64,000 bases of DNA from positions 124,001 through 188,000 of the forward strand of contig NZ_BRZA01000003.1 of NCBI RefSeq assembly GCF_026012395.1, read 5' to 3'. This DNA comes from Lysinibacillus piscis (GTDB lineage Bacteria > Bacillota > Bacilli > Bacillales_A > Planococcaceae). The notes under the pieces are model-generated. The model did not search any database. It saw only the letters and a list, made by a program, of their open reading frames with translations, and was not told the origin of the DNA. A program made the position numbers and the translations under genes. Below, in pieces: positions 41,761 to 50,614 of the stretch; positions within the stretch are counted from its first letter, which is position 1; every line of letters begins with the position of its first letter.

Positions 41761-42503
41761 ATTATATCTGCTAACTCTTTATGGTTCGTTAATGGTAATA
41801 AATGCTGACCATTCGTAATAATAGTCGCTGTTATTTGATGCTGCTGCTCAAATGCTTGTATTCGCTGACGTGTGATTTCATCTGTAGCACTCTCTTCAGC
41901 TATGCACAGAAAAAGTGGTACGTGCATTGTCTCTACACGAAAATCATAGTTATCTAGCTCCTTAGCAAGTGCATTAACAGCGGCTTCCTCTGCATGATGT
42001 CGCCATATATGCTGCTGATGGACAAAATTCTGTGTAAAATACTGCTGATAAAATGCACGATTCGTTGTGTCAGCTAATGTCTCTGTCAATGCTTCCACTG
42101 TTTCCGTAATATCCTCAAAGCGCTCTGTCATCGGTAATTGAATTGGCTCTGTTTCAGCTACTGGTTCAAAGAAATAACCGCCATCCAGTAACCAAATAGA
42201 CGCTACATGCTCTGCATACTGCTTATAATATGCCTGCACAATCCATGCTCCGATTGAATTACCAATAAAATGTGCCCTCTGAATGCCAAGCCTTTGTAGT
42301 TGATTGTGGATATTTTTCACATACGAAACAATTGTACAATCTGCTACCTGATAGCCATTATGCCCAGGTAAATCGAAGCTAATTATTTTACAATGTGGTA
42401 AGTCTGTAGCAAGCTGCTCGTATATTTCTTTACGTTCCCCCAAAGCAGGAATCGCAACTAAAACTAATCCCTCTGCTTGCTTGTTATATATTGTGTATTG
42501 CAT
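41742..42503 (-). CDS. Alpha/beta hydrolase
   Basis: A 253-aa alpha/beta-hydrolase-fold protein with the nucleophile elbow FIGNSIGAW (Ser about residue 87), the strand/oxyanion region SFDLPGHNGY, and C-terminal His in NGQHLLPL. No signal peptide. Such enzymes hydrolyse esters, lactones or amides; the substrate cannot be inferred. It is convergent with the RpiR gene. Confidence 0.82.
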   Translation of the reverse strand: MQYTIYNKQAEGLVLVAIPALGERKEIYEQLATDLPHCKIISFDLPGHNGYQVADCTIVSYVKNIHNQLQRLGIQRAHFIGNSIGAWIVQAYYKQYAEHVASIWLLDGGYFFEPVAETEPIQLPMTERFEDITETVEALTETLADTTNRAFYQQYFTQNFVHQQHIWRHHAEEAAVNALAKELDNYDFRVETMHVPLFLCIAEESATDEITRQRIQAFEQQHQITATIITNGQHLLPLTNHKELADIIKNLCC

Positions 42504-42594
42504 TTAAAAACCTCATTTCTACAATTTCTTACATCTTAACATATCCACACCCTATTTTTCGGGCGAACCATTACTTTTAGGAGGGGGCTTTTGC

Positions 42595-42624
42595 ATGAAA
42601 TACATTGCTAGTGAAACTTTTTAA
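42595..42624 (+). CDS. Possible leader peptide MKYIASETF
   Basis: A nine-codon frame with a very strong AGGAGGGGG site, 38 bp before the ABC transporter gene. It may be a regulatory leader or simply a chance ribosome-binding sequence. Confidence 0.3.
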   Translation: MKYIASETF

Positions 42625-42662
42625 CCATTCATTCGTACATACAGAGGAAAGGAGTGACAAAA

Positions 42663-43445
42663 ATGGAACAGCAGGAAATTTTAACGATTACTAATTTAAC
42701 AAAAAGCTATGGTAATAAGAACGTTTTAAACGGTATTGATTTACACGTTTCTAGAGGGGAAATAATCGGCTATATCGGTCCGAATGGTGCTGGGAAAAGT
42801 ACAACTGTGAAAATTATTTTAGGCATCGAAGGAGAATATGGTGGAGAAATTAAGCTATTTGGTGAAGACATTCGTCAAAGTGGTGCTACATATAAACAAA
42901 GAATTGGCTATGTGCCTGAAATAGCGGACGTTTATGATAATTTAACAGGCTATGAATATTTAACCTTTATCGGACAACTATATGGTTTAACATTAGACTT
43001 GGCTACACATAAATCACAAACTTTAATGGAGCTATTCGGTGTTGGTGAGGCTTATCATGCACGAATCTCCTCTTATTCAAAGGGGATGCGTCAAAAACTG
43101 CTCATTATTTCAAGCCTTCTACATAATCCCGATATTGTATTTTTGGATGAGCCTATTAATGGATTAGATGCCAATAGTGTCATGGTATTTAAAGAAATTT
43201 TGCTACAGCTAGCCGCACAAGGCAAAACAATCTTTTATTCTTCACACATTATGGACGTTGTAGAAAAAATCAGTAGTCGAATTATTTTACTGCATGATGG
43301 CAAGGTCGCTGCCGATGGTACGTTTGAACAGCTACAAAAAGACAATACAGAAGGTACATTAGAGCGGATTTTCAACCAATTGACAGGCTTTGACCGTCAT
43401 CAAGAAATTGGTGAACAGTTCGTTACAATTGTACAAGAGGTGTAA
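42663..43445 (+). CDS. ABC transporter ATP-binding protein
   Basis: A 260-aa ABC ATPase with Walker A GPNGAGKST (about 40), signature YSKGMRQKL, Walker B IVFLDEPINGLD and the switch His in YSSHIMDV. It resembles the CcmA/NatA-type exporters. ATG 42663 follows AAAGGAGTGACAAAA. It overlaps the permease gene by one base, forming a two-gene exporter. Substrate unknown; bacteriocin, drug or lipid export are usual for this type. Confidence 0.9.
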   Translation: MEQQEILTITNLTKSYGNKNVLNGIDLHVSRGEIIGYIGPNGAGKSTTVKIILGIEGEYGGEIKLFGEDIRQSGATYKQRIGYVPEIADVYDNLTGYEYLTFIGQLYGLTLDLATHKSQTLMELFGVGEAYHARISSYSKGMRQKLLIISSLLHNPDIVFLDEPINGLDANSVMVFKEILLQLAAQGKTIFYSSHIMDVVEKISSRIILLHDGKVAADGTFEQLQKDNTEGTLERIFNQLTGFDRHQEIGEQFVTIVQEV

Positions 43446-45085
43446 TGATGAAGGATTTCAAAATATTACAGCTACTCGATAAATTACAATTTCTCTTTGT
43501 CAAAATGGGTATCGATTATGACATCATGCGCAAAATTCTCCATATAAAATTAACGATGGATGAGCGAAAAGTACCTACACTTTTCAATCAAAATGCTAAA
43601 AAGAAAGAAAATCAGACGTATAGCTATATAAAGTCACTATGGATTTATGTACTCATGGGACTCATACTCATCCCCTTTATTAGCTTTGGGACACAATTTC
43701 TTTTTCAAATGAGCATCGTCTATGTCATGGTAATGTTCATTATTATGACATCCATGATTTCCGATTTTTCCTCTGTATTGTTGGATATACGTGACCGTAC
43801 AATTCTTGCTACAAAACCTATTCATACGAAAACATTAAATGCAGCAAAATTCATGCATATTTTGATTTATTTAAGCTTTTTAACGGTTGCTTTTACAGCA
43901 ATTCCTCTCATTGTTAGCTTAATACGACATGGTATTTTTTTCTTTTTACTAACTATCTTGGAACTGATTTTTATTAATATTTTAATCGTCGTTATGACAG
44001 CGCTTCTGTATATGATGGTCTTGAGATTTTTTGATGGTGAAAAATTAAAGGACATGATTAATTATGTACAAATAGGGCTCTCTCTGATGTTAATGATTAG
44101 CTATCAATTTGTCATACGCTCTTTTGAATTTGTAAATTTAGATGTCCATGTTAATTTTCACTGGTGGAGTATTTTGCTGATTCCAATGTGGTTCGCTGCG
44201 CCTTATGAGTTGCTATTCAATGGCAACTATTCCTTCTGGGCCATCATCTTAAGCAGCTTAGCCATCATCATTCCTATACTCTCTATATGGTTATATATCA
44301 AGCTGATTCCAACCTTTGAGCGTAATCTACAAAAATTACTAAGTACAAGCAAATCCAAAAAAGAGAAAACTAATCGTTTGCGAGCATTTTTCTTGCAGTT
44401 AATTTGTCCAACACACGAAGAAAGAGCCTTTTACCGTTTCGCCTCCCTCATGATGAAGCAGGAGCGAGAATTTAAGCTAAAAGTCTACCCATCATTAGGA
44501 TTTTCTTTCGTTATTCCATTTATTTTTATGTTGAATACGTTGAGAGATGAACACGTTGACTTTGCGAATAGCATGAGCTATTTAACAATTTATTTTTCCA
44601 TGCTCATTATTCCAGCAGCCGTGCTCACGCTTGGTCATTCTAGTAAGTATAAGGCGGCTTGGATTTACAAAGTCGTACCTGTCACAGACTATTCTCTGTT
44701 AATAAAAGGAAGCCTCAAAGCCTTCTTACTCAAATTATATATGCCTATATTTATTATACTCAGTATCGCATTCTGCTTTATTTACGGGCCACATATTATA
44801 GTCGATTTATGTATTATTTTAGTCGTTGGATGGCTATATGCGATTATTGGTTATTTATGCTTTGGTTACACCATTCCATTCTCCGAGCCTTACGATGCTA
44901 TGGCACAAGGAAAAAGTACAATGACAATTGCATTATTTCTATTATTAGCGCTGTTGGCAGGCCTTCATTATGTAGCAGCCACATTCATTCCGTATGGTTC
45001 TATTATTTTACTATTTATAATAGTAATGGTTAATGTAATCGTATGGAAAAAGGTTTTTACACGCCAGCCAAAATACCTTCAATAA
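43445..45085 (+). CDS. ABC transporter permease
   Basis: A 546-aa membrane protein with about twelve hydrophobic segments in two clusters (about residues 65-290 and 345-540) separated by a charged cytoplasmic loop (FERNLQKLLSTSKSKKEKTN). It resembles the large permeases paired with CcmA-type ATPases in Bacillales. The gene starts within the stop of the ATPase gene and ends in a terminator. Confidence 0.82.
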   Translation: MMKDFKILQLLDKLQFLFVKMGIDYDIMRKILHIKLTMDERKVPTLFNQNAKKKENQTYSYIKSLWIYVLMGLILIPFISFGTQFLFQMSIVYVMVMFIIMTSMISDFSSVLLDIRDRTILATKPIHTKTLNAAKFMHILIYLSFLTVAFTAIPLIVSLIRHGIFFFLLTILELIFINILIVVMTALLYMMVLRFFDGEKLKDMINYVQIGLSLMLMISYQFVIRSFEFVNLDVHVNFHWWSILLIPMWFAAPYELLFNGNYSFWAIILSSLAIIIPILSIWLYIKLIPTFERNLQKLLSTSKSKKEKTNRLRAFFLQLICPTHEERAFYRFASLMMKQEREFKLKVYPSLGFSFVIPFIFMLNTLRDEHVDFANSMSYLTIYFSMLIIPAAVLTLGHSSKYKAAWIYKVVPVTDYSLLIKGSLKAFLLKLYMPIFIILSIAFCFIYGPHIIVDLCIILVVGWLYAIIGYLCFGYTIPFSEPYDAMAQGKSTMTIALFLLLALLAGLHYVAATFIPYGSIILLFIIVMVNVIVWKKVFTRQPKYLQ

Positions 45086-45094
45086 CATTCACGC

Positions 45095-45136
45095 AAAATG
45101 CCAAAGAACTCATTTCAGAGCGCTTTGGCATCTTTT
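45095..45136 (+). terminator. Terminator of the ABC exporter
   Basis: ATGCCAAAG pairs with CTTTGGCAT (9 bp), followed by CTTTTATT. Confidence 0.75.
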
Positions 45137-45610
45137 ATTGTACATTATGTGAGGCAAGAAACATCTCATGGACTGCCTGATTTTTACCTAGCATGGATTG
45201 CATAAATCGTACACATTCCAATTGTTGGTGTAGTCATTCAATGGTGTGTCATTCGGTAATTGCCAAGCTAAAATTTGCTGATATAGCTTCTTGTTCGTGC
45301 CACGTAAAATATAGTAATGAAAATATTCATTTTGTTTGAGCTGTTCCTATAAGTTAGTACAATTCATCAAGCCTAAATTCCCACCCGCAATTAAAATATT
45401 GCGTGCAAAATTATGCAATGCTGTCATTCGGAGCATTCCCTCACTCCAAAATTGACTCACGACAAAGTCTGTATACACATTCACAACATGGATTTGGCAA
45501 TGTCCACTTTGCTTTAATTTATTGAGTAAATAAGATGGCACACTTTGTGTACAAAAAATAATATCTGGCTTCTCTTGTTCTAGTAAGTGCAGTAAATGCT
45601 TCAATGACAT
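45135..45610 (-). pseudogene. Remnant of an MGDG-synthase/UgtP-type glycosyltransferase
   Basis: The longest intact piece (45347-45610) reads KPDIIFCTQSVPSYLLNKL then VVNVYTDFVVSQFW, the end of the N-terminal domain of diacylglycerol/MGDG-type glycosyltransferases. Further downstream, in other frames, YYILRGTNKKLYQQIL (start of the C-terminal domain) and ECVRFMQSMLGKNQ appear. The first about 80 residues and the UDP-sugar-binding middle part are missing, and at least two frame changes are needed. It lies exactly at the left border of the mannan island. Confidence 0.6.
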
Positions 45611-45644
45611 TTCATATAGTCACATAAAAACAATGCGGCTTTCG

Positions 45645-46364
45645 TTACCTTTGTATAATAACGGTTTTAAACACAAATTTATCATACCGATGACGTGAAA
45701 ATGAATATTCAAAAGGCATGCCTATATTTAAATAAGCTACTTGTTCTACTTCCAATATAGGATCATTTGCTGCACAATGTAAGTATTCTTGGTCAAGTTC
45801 GCCTGGTTTATCTGCACGAATTTTGCGATGTGCACCTCCAATTGTTAAACCAAGCGTTTCTGTAATATGATCGTATATAGATCCTTTCAAGATTTCTTTT
45901 GTCAAATCCTTAATAATTGTTGCAGGCATGTATGTTCGCTCCAATACATAAGGTTCTCCATGCCATTTTCGTAATCGGATAATATGATAAGTTGGTGTTT
46001 GAAGATCAATGGACAAGTGAGCCGCTACTTCTTGTGATGGAAATTGGATATCAAATCCAATAATAACACTTTCAACATGTTCGGCTCCAATTAACTTGGT
46101 CAGCCCTACATTTTCATTGTTAAGTACATTGACCAGCTTTTCCTCTTTTGCGGATTTCACAATAAACGTCCCATGCCCTCTTTTACGATATAATAACCCT
46201 TCCGCCACTAAAATATCTAATGCTTTTTTTACAGTCATCCTACTGCATAAAAACTCTTTAGTCAGCGATACTTCATCCGTAATAGGATAATTTGAATCAT
46301 ATTCACCTCTTTGGATGCGTCTTCTCATTTCATTTGCAATATCACTATATTTCGCCAACTTCAT
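45645..46364 (-). CDS. GntR/HutC-type repressor, GmuR paralogue
   Basis: A 239-aa regulator: GntR winged helix (residues 1-70; FLCSRMTVKKALDILVAEGL, YRKRGHGTFIV) and a UTRA effector domain (about 85-235; HIIRLRKWHGEPYVLERTYM, GGAHRKIRADKPGELDQEYL, FEYSFSRHRYDKFVF). It is closely similar in pattern to the GmuR at 52807-53532, so it is a paralogue. It follows gmuF after a terminator, so it has its own control. It probably binds a phosphorylated sugar and regulates the gmu genes. Confidence 0.88.
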   Translation of the reverse strand: MKLAKYSDIANEMRRRIQRGEYDSNYPITDEVSLTKEFLCSRMTVKKALDILVAEGLLYRKRGHGTFIVKSAKEEKLVNVLNNENVGLTKLIGAEHVESVIIGFDIQFPSQEVAAHLSIDLQTPTYHIIRLRKWHGEPYVLERTYMPATIIKDLTKEILKGSIYDHITETLGLTIGGAHRKIRADKPGELDQEYLHCAANDPILEVEQVAYLNIGMPFEYSFSRHRYDKFVFKTVIIQR

Positions 46365-46422
46365 CGCTCCCGAAAAGAATAAGTTCTTTTAACTGTATCA
46401 CTGAAGTAGCAGACAGACAACG

Positions 46423-46450
46423 AAAAAAGACACTCCAAAGTGATGGAGTG
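46423..46450 (-). terminator. Terminator after gmuF
   Basis: CACTCCA and TGGAGTG form a 7-bp stem followed by TCTTTTTT on the minus strand. Confidence 0.7.
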
Positions 46451-46458
46451 CTACTTTA

Positions 46459-47406
46459 TTAAAGATGGGAAACTATTAATTCACAGGATCCTTCAATAAA
46501 AAACTCTTGAATACCAGCTGGAATTATAAAATGATTGCCTTTTGAAAAGCTATGCACCTGCTCGCTAACTCTTATCTCCCCATCTCCGCTAATCACACTG
46601 ACAATGAGAAAAGGTGCCTGTCGTTTAAAGAAAGCCTCTCCTTCCACCGCCCACTTATGCACAGAGAAATAGTCATTTCTCAGATAAGTCGTAATCAGGA
46701 CTGCACCTCTATCTTCTGTCAAAGGATAAATGACTTGCCCTTGGTCTGGCACATTGGAAACATCAAGTGCTTTGTCAATATGAAGCTCTCGTGTATGCCC
46801 CTGATCATCGGTCCGCCCATAGTCATACAGACGGTATGTTGTGTCTGAGCTTTGTTGTGTTTCTAAGATAAGCGCTCCTTTGCACAATGCATGAATCGTC
46901 CCATTTGGTACATTGAAAAAATCACCTGGTTTAATAGGCACCCAACGCAGTAACTTATCCCATTGGTCTTTTTCAATTAGCTCAAGAAATTCTTCTCGTG
47001 TTTGAGCATAGTGTCCATAAATGACTTCTGCCCCTTCTTCACAGTCGATTACATACCAGCACTCATTTTTACCAAGTTCACCATTCTCTCGTGAGCCTGC
47101 ATAATAATTACCTGGGTGCACCTGCACAGATAAATCATCAGCTGAATCTAATGCTTTAGTCAAAAGAGGAAAAACATCCCCTTTTATATCTCCGAAAAGA
47201 TGCCTTGATTCATTCCAAAGTTCAATAAGCGTTTTCCCTTTTAGAGGTCCATTAGCAACTACGGATGGGCCATTTGGATGCGCTGATACAGCCCAACATT
47301 CTCCTGTATGAGGAGATGGGATATCATAGCCAAAATAGTCGCGAAGAGCGGTACCTCCCCAAATACGTTCTTTAAAAATTGGTTTTAAAAAAATCGGTTC
47401 GTTCAC
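46459..47406 (-). CDS. gmuF: Mannose-6-phosphate isomerase, class I (GmuF/ManA)
   Basis: A 315-aa zinc-dependent isomerase converting mannose-6-P to fructose-6-P; length equals B. subtilis ManA/GmuF. Motifs: FKERIWGGTALRDYFGYDIP, GECWAVSAHPNGPSVV, LSVQVHPGN (zinc His), NECWYVIDC (zinc Glu) and NVPNGTIHALCKGA (zinc His, active site). GTG 47406 is the start, behind GGGAGGATGAG, 4 bp after the kinase gene. It links mannan uptake to glycolysis. Confidence 0.93.
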   Translation of the reverse strand: MNEPIFLKPIFKERIWGGTALRDYFGYDIPSPHTGECWAVSAHPNGPSVVANGPLKGKTLIELWNESRHLFGDIKGDVFPLLTKALDSADDLSVQVHPGNYYAGSRENGELGKNECWYVIDCEEGAEVIYGHYAQTREEFLELIEKDQWDKLLRWVPIKPGDFFNVPNGTIHALCKGALILETQQSSDTTYRLYDYGRTDDQGHTRELHIDKALDVSNVPDQGQVIYPLTEDRGAVLITTYLRNDYFSVHKWAVEGEAFFKRQAPFLIVSVISGDGEIRVSEQVHSFSKGNHFIIPAGIQEFFIEGSCELIVSHL

Positions 47407-47410
47407 CGTC

Positions 47411-48289
47411 TCATCCTCCCTTTTCAAGAGCTGCCTTGCCAATTAGCAATGCTCCAGTAATCCCTGCGTTATCACCAAGTTCAGGGGCAACAATATATTC
47501 TGCTATTCTTTCAGTAATCTCTGGTACATTAACATAGCCATTTAAAAATGCTTTCACTTTTTCTTGAATAAGCGGATAAAGTTGACGTTGCTTCATAACG
47601 CCGCCACCCAAAATCACTTTTTTAGGTGAAATAATCAATATATATTGGGTGATAGCCTGTGCTAAATAGTAGGCTTCCATTTCCCAAACACCAGCATTTG
47701 ATTCCAACTGATGACCTTTTTTTCCGTAACGGTTCTCTAAAGAAGGACCAGCTGCAAGTCCTTCAAGGCAGTCTTTATGATACGGACAGGTCCCTGCATA
47801 TAAATCAGCAGGATGACGTCTTACAACAATATGACCCATCTCAGGATGAGATACTCCCTGTAATAGTTTCCCACCGACAATTGCACCAGCCCCAATGCCC
47901 GTACCAACGGTGATATACAAACAGCTGTCCAACCCCTTTGCTGCACCAAACATAGATTCACCAAGAGCAGCTGCATTTACATCTGTATTAAAACCGACCG
48001 GCACGTCAAACATCTCCTTCAGTGCAGGCACGATACCATACGAACGCCAACCTGGTTTTGGTGTTGATGTTATAAAGCCAAAATCATCTTTATCAGGATC
48101 AACCCCGCAAGGACCAAAAGATCCAACTCCGATTGCTTCCAGTTCATATGATTTAAAAAAATGAATAACATTTTCCATTGTTTTCTCAGGCCACTCTGTT
48201 GGGAATTGCACACGTTCAATCCACTTGCCATCCTTTGTACCTACTGCACAAACGAACTTAGTACCACCTGCTTCAATTGCACCGATCAT
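47411..48289 (-). CDS. gmuE: ROK fructokinase/mannokinase (GmuE-like)
   Basis: A 292-aa ROK kinase with the N-terminal GAIEAGGTKFVCAVG, catalytic Asp in FNTDVNAAALGE, and the zinc motif HPEMGHIVV...GTCPYHKDCLEG typical of Bacillus fructokinases (ScrK, GmuE). It phosphorylates fructose or mannose released from manno-oligosaccharides. It overlaps the preceding kinase by 4 bp (ATGA) and is followed 4 bp later by gmuF. Sugar specificity is inferred from the operon. Confidence 0.9.
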   Translation of the reverse strand: MIGAIEAGGTKFVCAVGTKDGKWIERVQFPTEWPEKTMENVIHFFKSYELEAIGVGSFGPCGVDPDKDDFGFITSTPKPGWRSYGIVPALKEMFDVPVGFNTDVNAAALGESMFGAAKGLDSCLYITVGTGIGAGAIVGGKLLQGVSHPEMGHIVVRRHPADLYAGTCPYHKDCLEGLAAGPSLENRYGKKGHQLESNAGVWEMEAYYLAQAITQYILIISPKKVILGGGVMKQRQLYPLIQEKVKAFLNGYVNVPEITERIAEYIVAPELGDNAGITGALLIGKAALEKGG

Positions 48290-49185
48290 GCCATCCGCCC
48301 CCGTTGTGTTAAAAAGTGAAATAATGCGCCTATTTTACCAGCATCATTTTTAAAAAAACAGCTGTCGATTTCAGAAGTATGCACCGCCTCCGGCCAAATG
48401 CATTCTACCCGTTTTTTCACTTCAGATATAACAGTTGGCTGGGCGCTAATGCCTCCACCAATCAACACCTTTTCTGGTGCAAGAGAATGAATAATATTAG
48501 CAGTTCCTACAGCCAGTGCATCATAAAACCGGTCAAGCTCTACTACAGCACGCTGATTTCCCTGCTCCATTAACCCAAATAATTCAATTCCATCCACCTG
48601 CTCGCCAGTTTCATGGAAATACCGTTCAGTAAGCGAGCGCGCTGAGCCAAGATTGCTGAACGAATATCGTTCAATAATGGTCTCAAGATGTTTATCAAAA
48701 CCGAGAGTCATCAAGCCAAACTCGCCAGCCAGTCCATTTTTCCCTCGGTACATATCACCGTTTATGAAAATACCGCCACCAATACCTGTTCCTGCTGTAT
48801 AACAAACAAAGCTTTGGCATTCCTGTGCATTCCCCTTCCATTTTTCTGCAAGTGCTGCACAGTTTGCATCATTGTCTAGCTCGATAGGCAGTTTTAAAAA
48901 AGAAAGTTTTTCTTTAATAGATTGATGCTCGATGTCTTTTACTGCACCAGCGTAGTAAACATATCCACTTTGGCAATCCACTGCACCTGGAATACTGAGT
49001 GCTACTCCCTCCACATCAAATTCCTGCTGGTATGCCTGAATAATATCTGAAAGAACAGGAAATGTTGCTTCTTGCCCTTGTATGGGTGTAGGGGTTGATC
49101 CTGAATGAAGGATGATGCCATTTCCATCCATCACAGAATGTTTAATAGATGTGCCACCAAGGTCAATGACTGCGAAAAATGCCAT
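48286..49185 (-). CDS. Second ROK sugar kinase, BglK-like
   Basis: A 299-aa ROK protein with VIDLGGTSIKHSVM at the start and the catalytic Asp in IELDNDANCAALAE. Like the 32443-33321 kinase it lacks the ROK zinc motif, where GEFGLMTLGF stands instead. It is similar to that protein throughout. The ATG follows GGAGGAAAACGAG just after the gmuD stop. It may phosphorylate glucose or a manno/glucosyl disaccharide; B. subtilis gmu has only one kinase, so this is extra. Confidence 0.85.
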   Translation of the reverse strand: MAFFAVIDLGGTSIKHSVMDGNGIILHSGSTPTPIQGQEATFPVLSDIIQAYQQEFDVEGVALSIPGAVDCQSGYVYYAGAVKDIEHQSIKEKLSFLKLPIELDNDANCAALAEKWKGNAQECQSFVCYTAGTGIGGGIFINGDMYRGKNGLAGEFGLMTLGFDKHLETIIERYSFSNLGSARSLTERYFHETGEQVDGIELFGLMEQGNQRAVVELDRFYDALAVGTANIIHSLAPEKVLIGGGISAQPTVISEVKKRVECIWPEAVHTSEIDSCFFKNDAGKIGALFHFLTQRGRMA

Positions 49186-49199
49186 CTCGTTTTCCTCCA

Positions 49200-50597
49200 T
49201 TAAAATCCGTTTTGCTCGGCTACTTTTTTAAACCAATACCCACTCTTTTTCACAGTCCGTTCCGCATCCTTATCCAAATTTACAGAGACAAATCCATAAC
49301 GATTTTTATAAGCATTTGACCATGACCAGTTATCCATAAAAGTCCACATATGATATCCCTTCACATTTGCACCTTCTTCAAGCGCTTTATGCACCCATTG
49401 TAAATGGTCACGGATAAACTCAATACGGTAGTCATCCTGAATCATTCCATTGTCGTCACGGAATTTTTCTTCTCCTTCCACGCCCATGCCATTTTCTGAA
49501 ATAAAGCATGGAATATTGCCGTAGTTTTCACGAAGGTTTGTTAAAATATCGTATATACCTTTCTCGTAAATTTCCCAGCCTCGATGCGGATTCATCTTGC
49601 GTCCTGGCATGACATAATTGTCAAAGAAGTGGTCTGGCATGAACGGTGCATCTAAATGTGGCATATGCTCTTTCGCTTTGACACGACGTGGCTGATAATA
49701 ATTTACTCCAAGTAAGTCAACTGTATTTCCTGCAATAATTTCAAGATCCTCTTTCTGATATTCTGGTAGATAGTTATACTCTTTTAAAATATCAGTAAGT
49801 TCTTTAGGGAACGTGCCCTTTACCGATGGATCTAGGAATGAACGGTTAAAAAATGCATCTGCTAATACAGAGGCTTTTACGTCCTCTGGATTTTGACTAC
49901 GGGGATAGGATGGTGTCAGATTTAAAATAATACCAATTTCGCCATTCCGTCCAAGTGCTTTATATTCTTTAATCGCTTTTGCGCTGGCCAAGATTGAGTG
50001 GAACGCAACCTGCACAGCTTTTTTAAAATTCACTTCGTTTGGATAATGGAAGTCGTACATGTAGCCACCTTCTACTGGTACAATAGGCTCATTATGTGTA
50101 AACCATTTGGATACCCGATCACCGAAAAGTTCAAATGCTGTTTTGGCATAGTTTACATATGCTTCTACCGTTTCACGATTCACCCATCCACCTTTTTCTT
50201 GAAGTTCAAGTGGCATATCAAAATGGAACAAATTCACAAAAGGCTCAATACCGTTGGCAATCATTTCATCAATAACATTGTTATAAAATTTAACCGCTTT
50301 TCCGTTTACTTCTCCTGTACCACCATGGATTAGGCGTGCCCAAGAAATAGACATACGGAATGAATTATGACCGATTTCTTTCATCAACCGGATATCTTCC
50401 TTGTATTTTGTATAAAATTGGGATGTATCTTGTGGACCAACTCCATCAAAAAAGCGATGTGGCTCAATTTCATACCAATAATCCCAAATGTTTTTCCCTT
50501 TGCCGTCTACATCTGCTGCACCTTCTGTCTGTGTAGCAGATGCAGAAGAGCCCCACCAGAAATCAACTGGAAACTTGTATTTAATATCGTTTGTCAT
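49200..50597 (-). CDS. gmuD: GH1 phospho-beta-mannosidase/glucosidase (GmuD-like)
   Basis: A 465-aa GH1 enzyme, start FPVDFWWGSSASATQTEGA, acid/base Glu in FTHNEPIVP and nucleophile Glu in CFISENGMG. The C-terminal FMDNWSWSNAYKNRYGFV resembles B. subtilis GmuD (YdhP), which hydrolyses phosphorylated gluco-mannobiose, rather than the other GH1 of this window. It lies 17 bp downstream of gmuC in the same direction. The exact bond cleaved is inferred from the operon. Confidence 0.9.
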   Translation of the reverse strand: MTNDIKYKFPVDFWWGSSASATQTEGAADVDGKGKNIWDYWYEIEPHRFFDGVGPQDTSQFYTKYKEDIRLMKEIGHNSFRMSISWARLIHGGTGEVNGKAVKFYNNVIDEMIANGIEPFVNLFHFDMPLELQEKGGWVNRETVEAYVNYAKTAFELFGDRVSKWFTHNEPIVPVEGGYMYDFHYPNEVNFKKAVQVAFHSILASAKAIKEYKALGRNGEIGIILNLTPSYPRSQNPEDVKASVLADAFFNRSFLDPSVKGTFPKELTDILKEYNYLPEYQKEDLEIIAGNTVDLLGVNYYQPRRVKAKEHMPHLDAPFMPDHFFDNYVMPGRKMNPHRGWEIYEKGIYDILTNLRENYGNIPCFISENGMGVEGEEKFRDDNGMIQDDYRIEFIRDHLQWVHKALEEGANVKGYHMWTFMDNWSWSNAYKNRYGFVSVNLDKDAERTVKKSGYWFKKVAEQNGF

Positions 50598-50614
50598 TTT
50601 AAACTAACTCCTTT

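Noticed and set aside
45347-45610. 87-codon frame as an intact gene
   Set aside because: It covers only part of a glycosyltransferase domain, has no ribosome binding site, and further pieces of the same protein follow in other frames.
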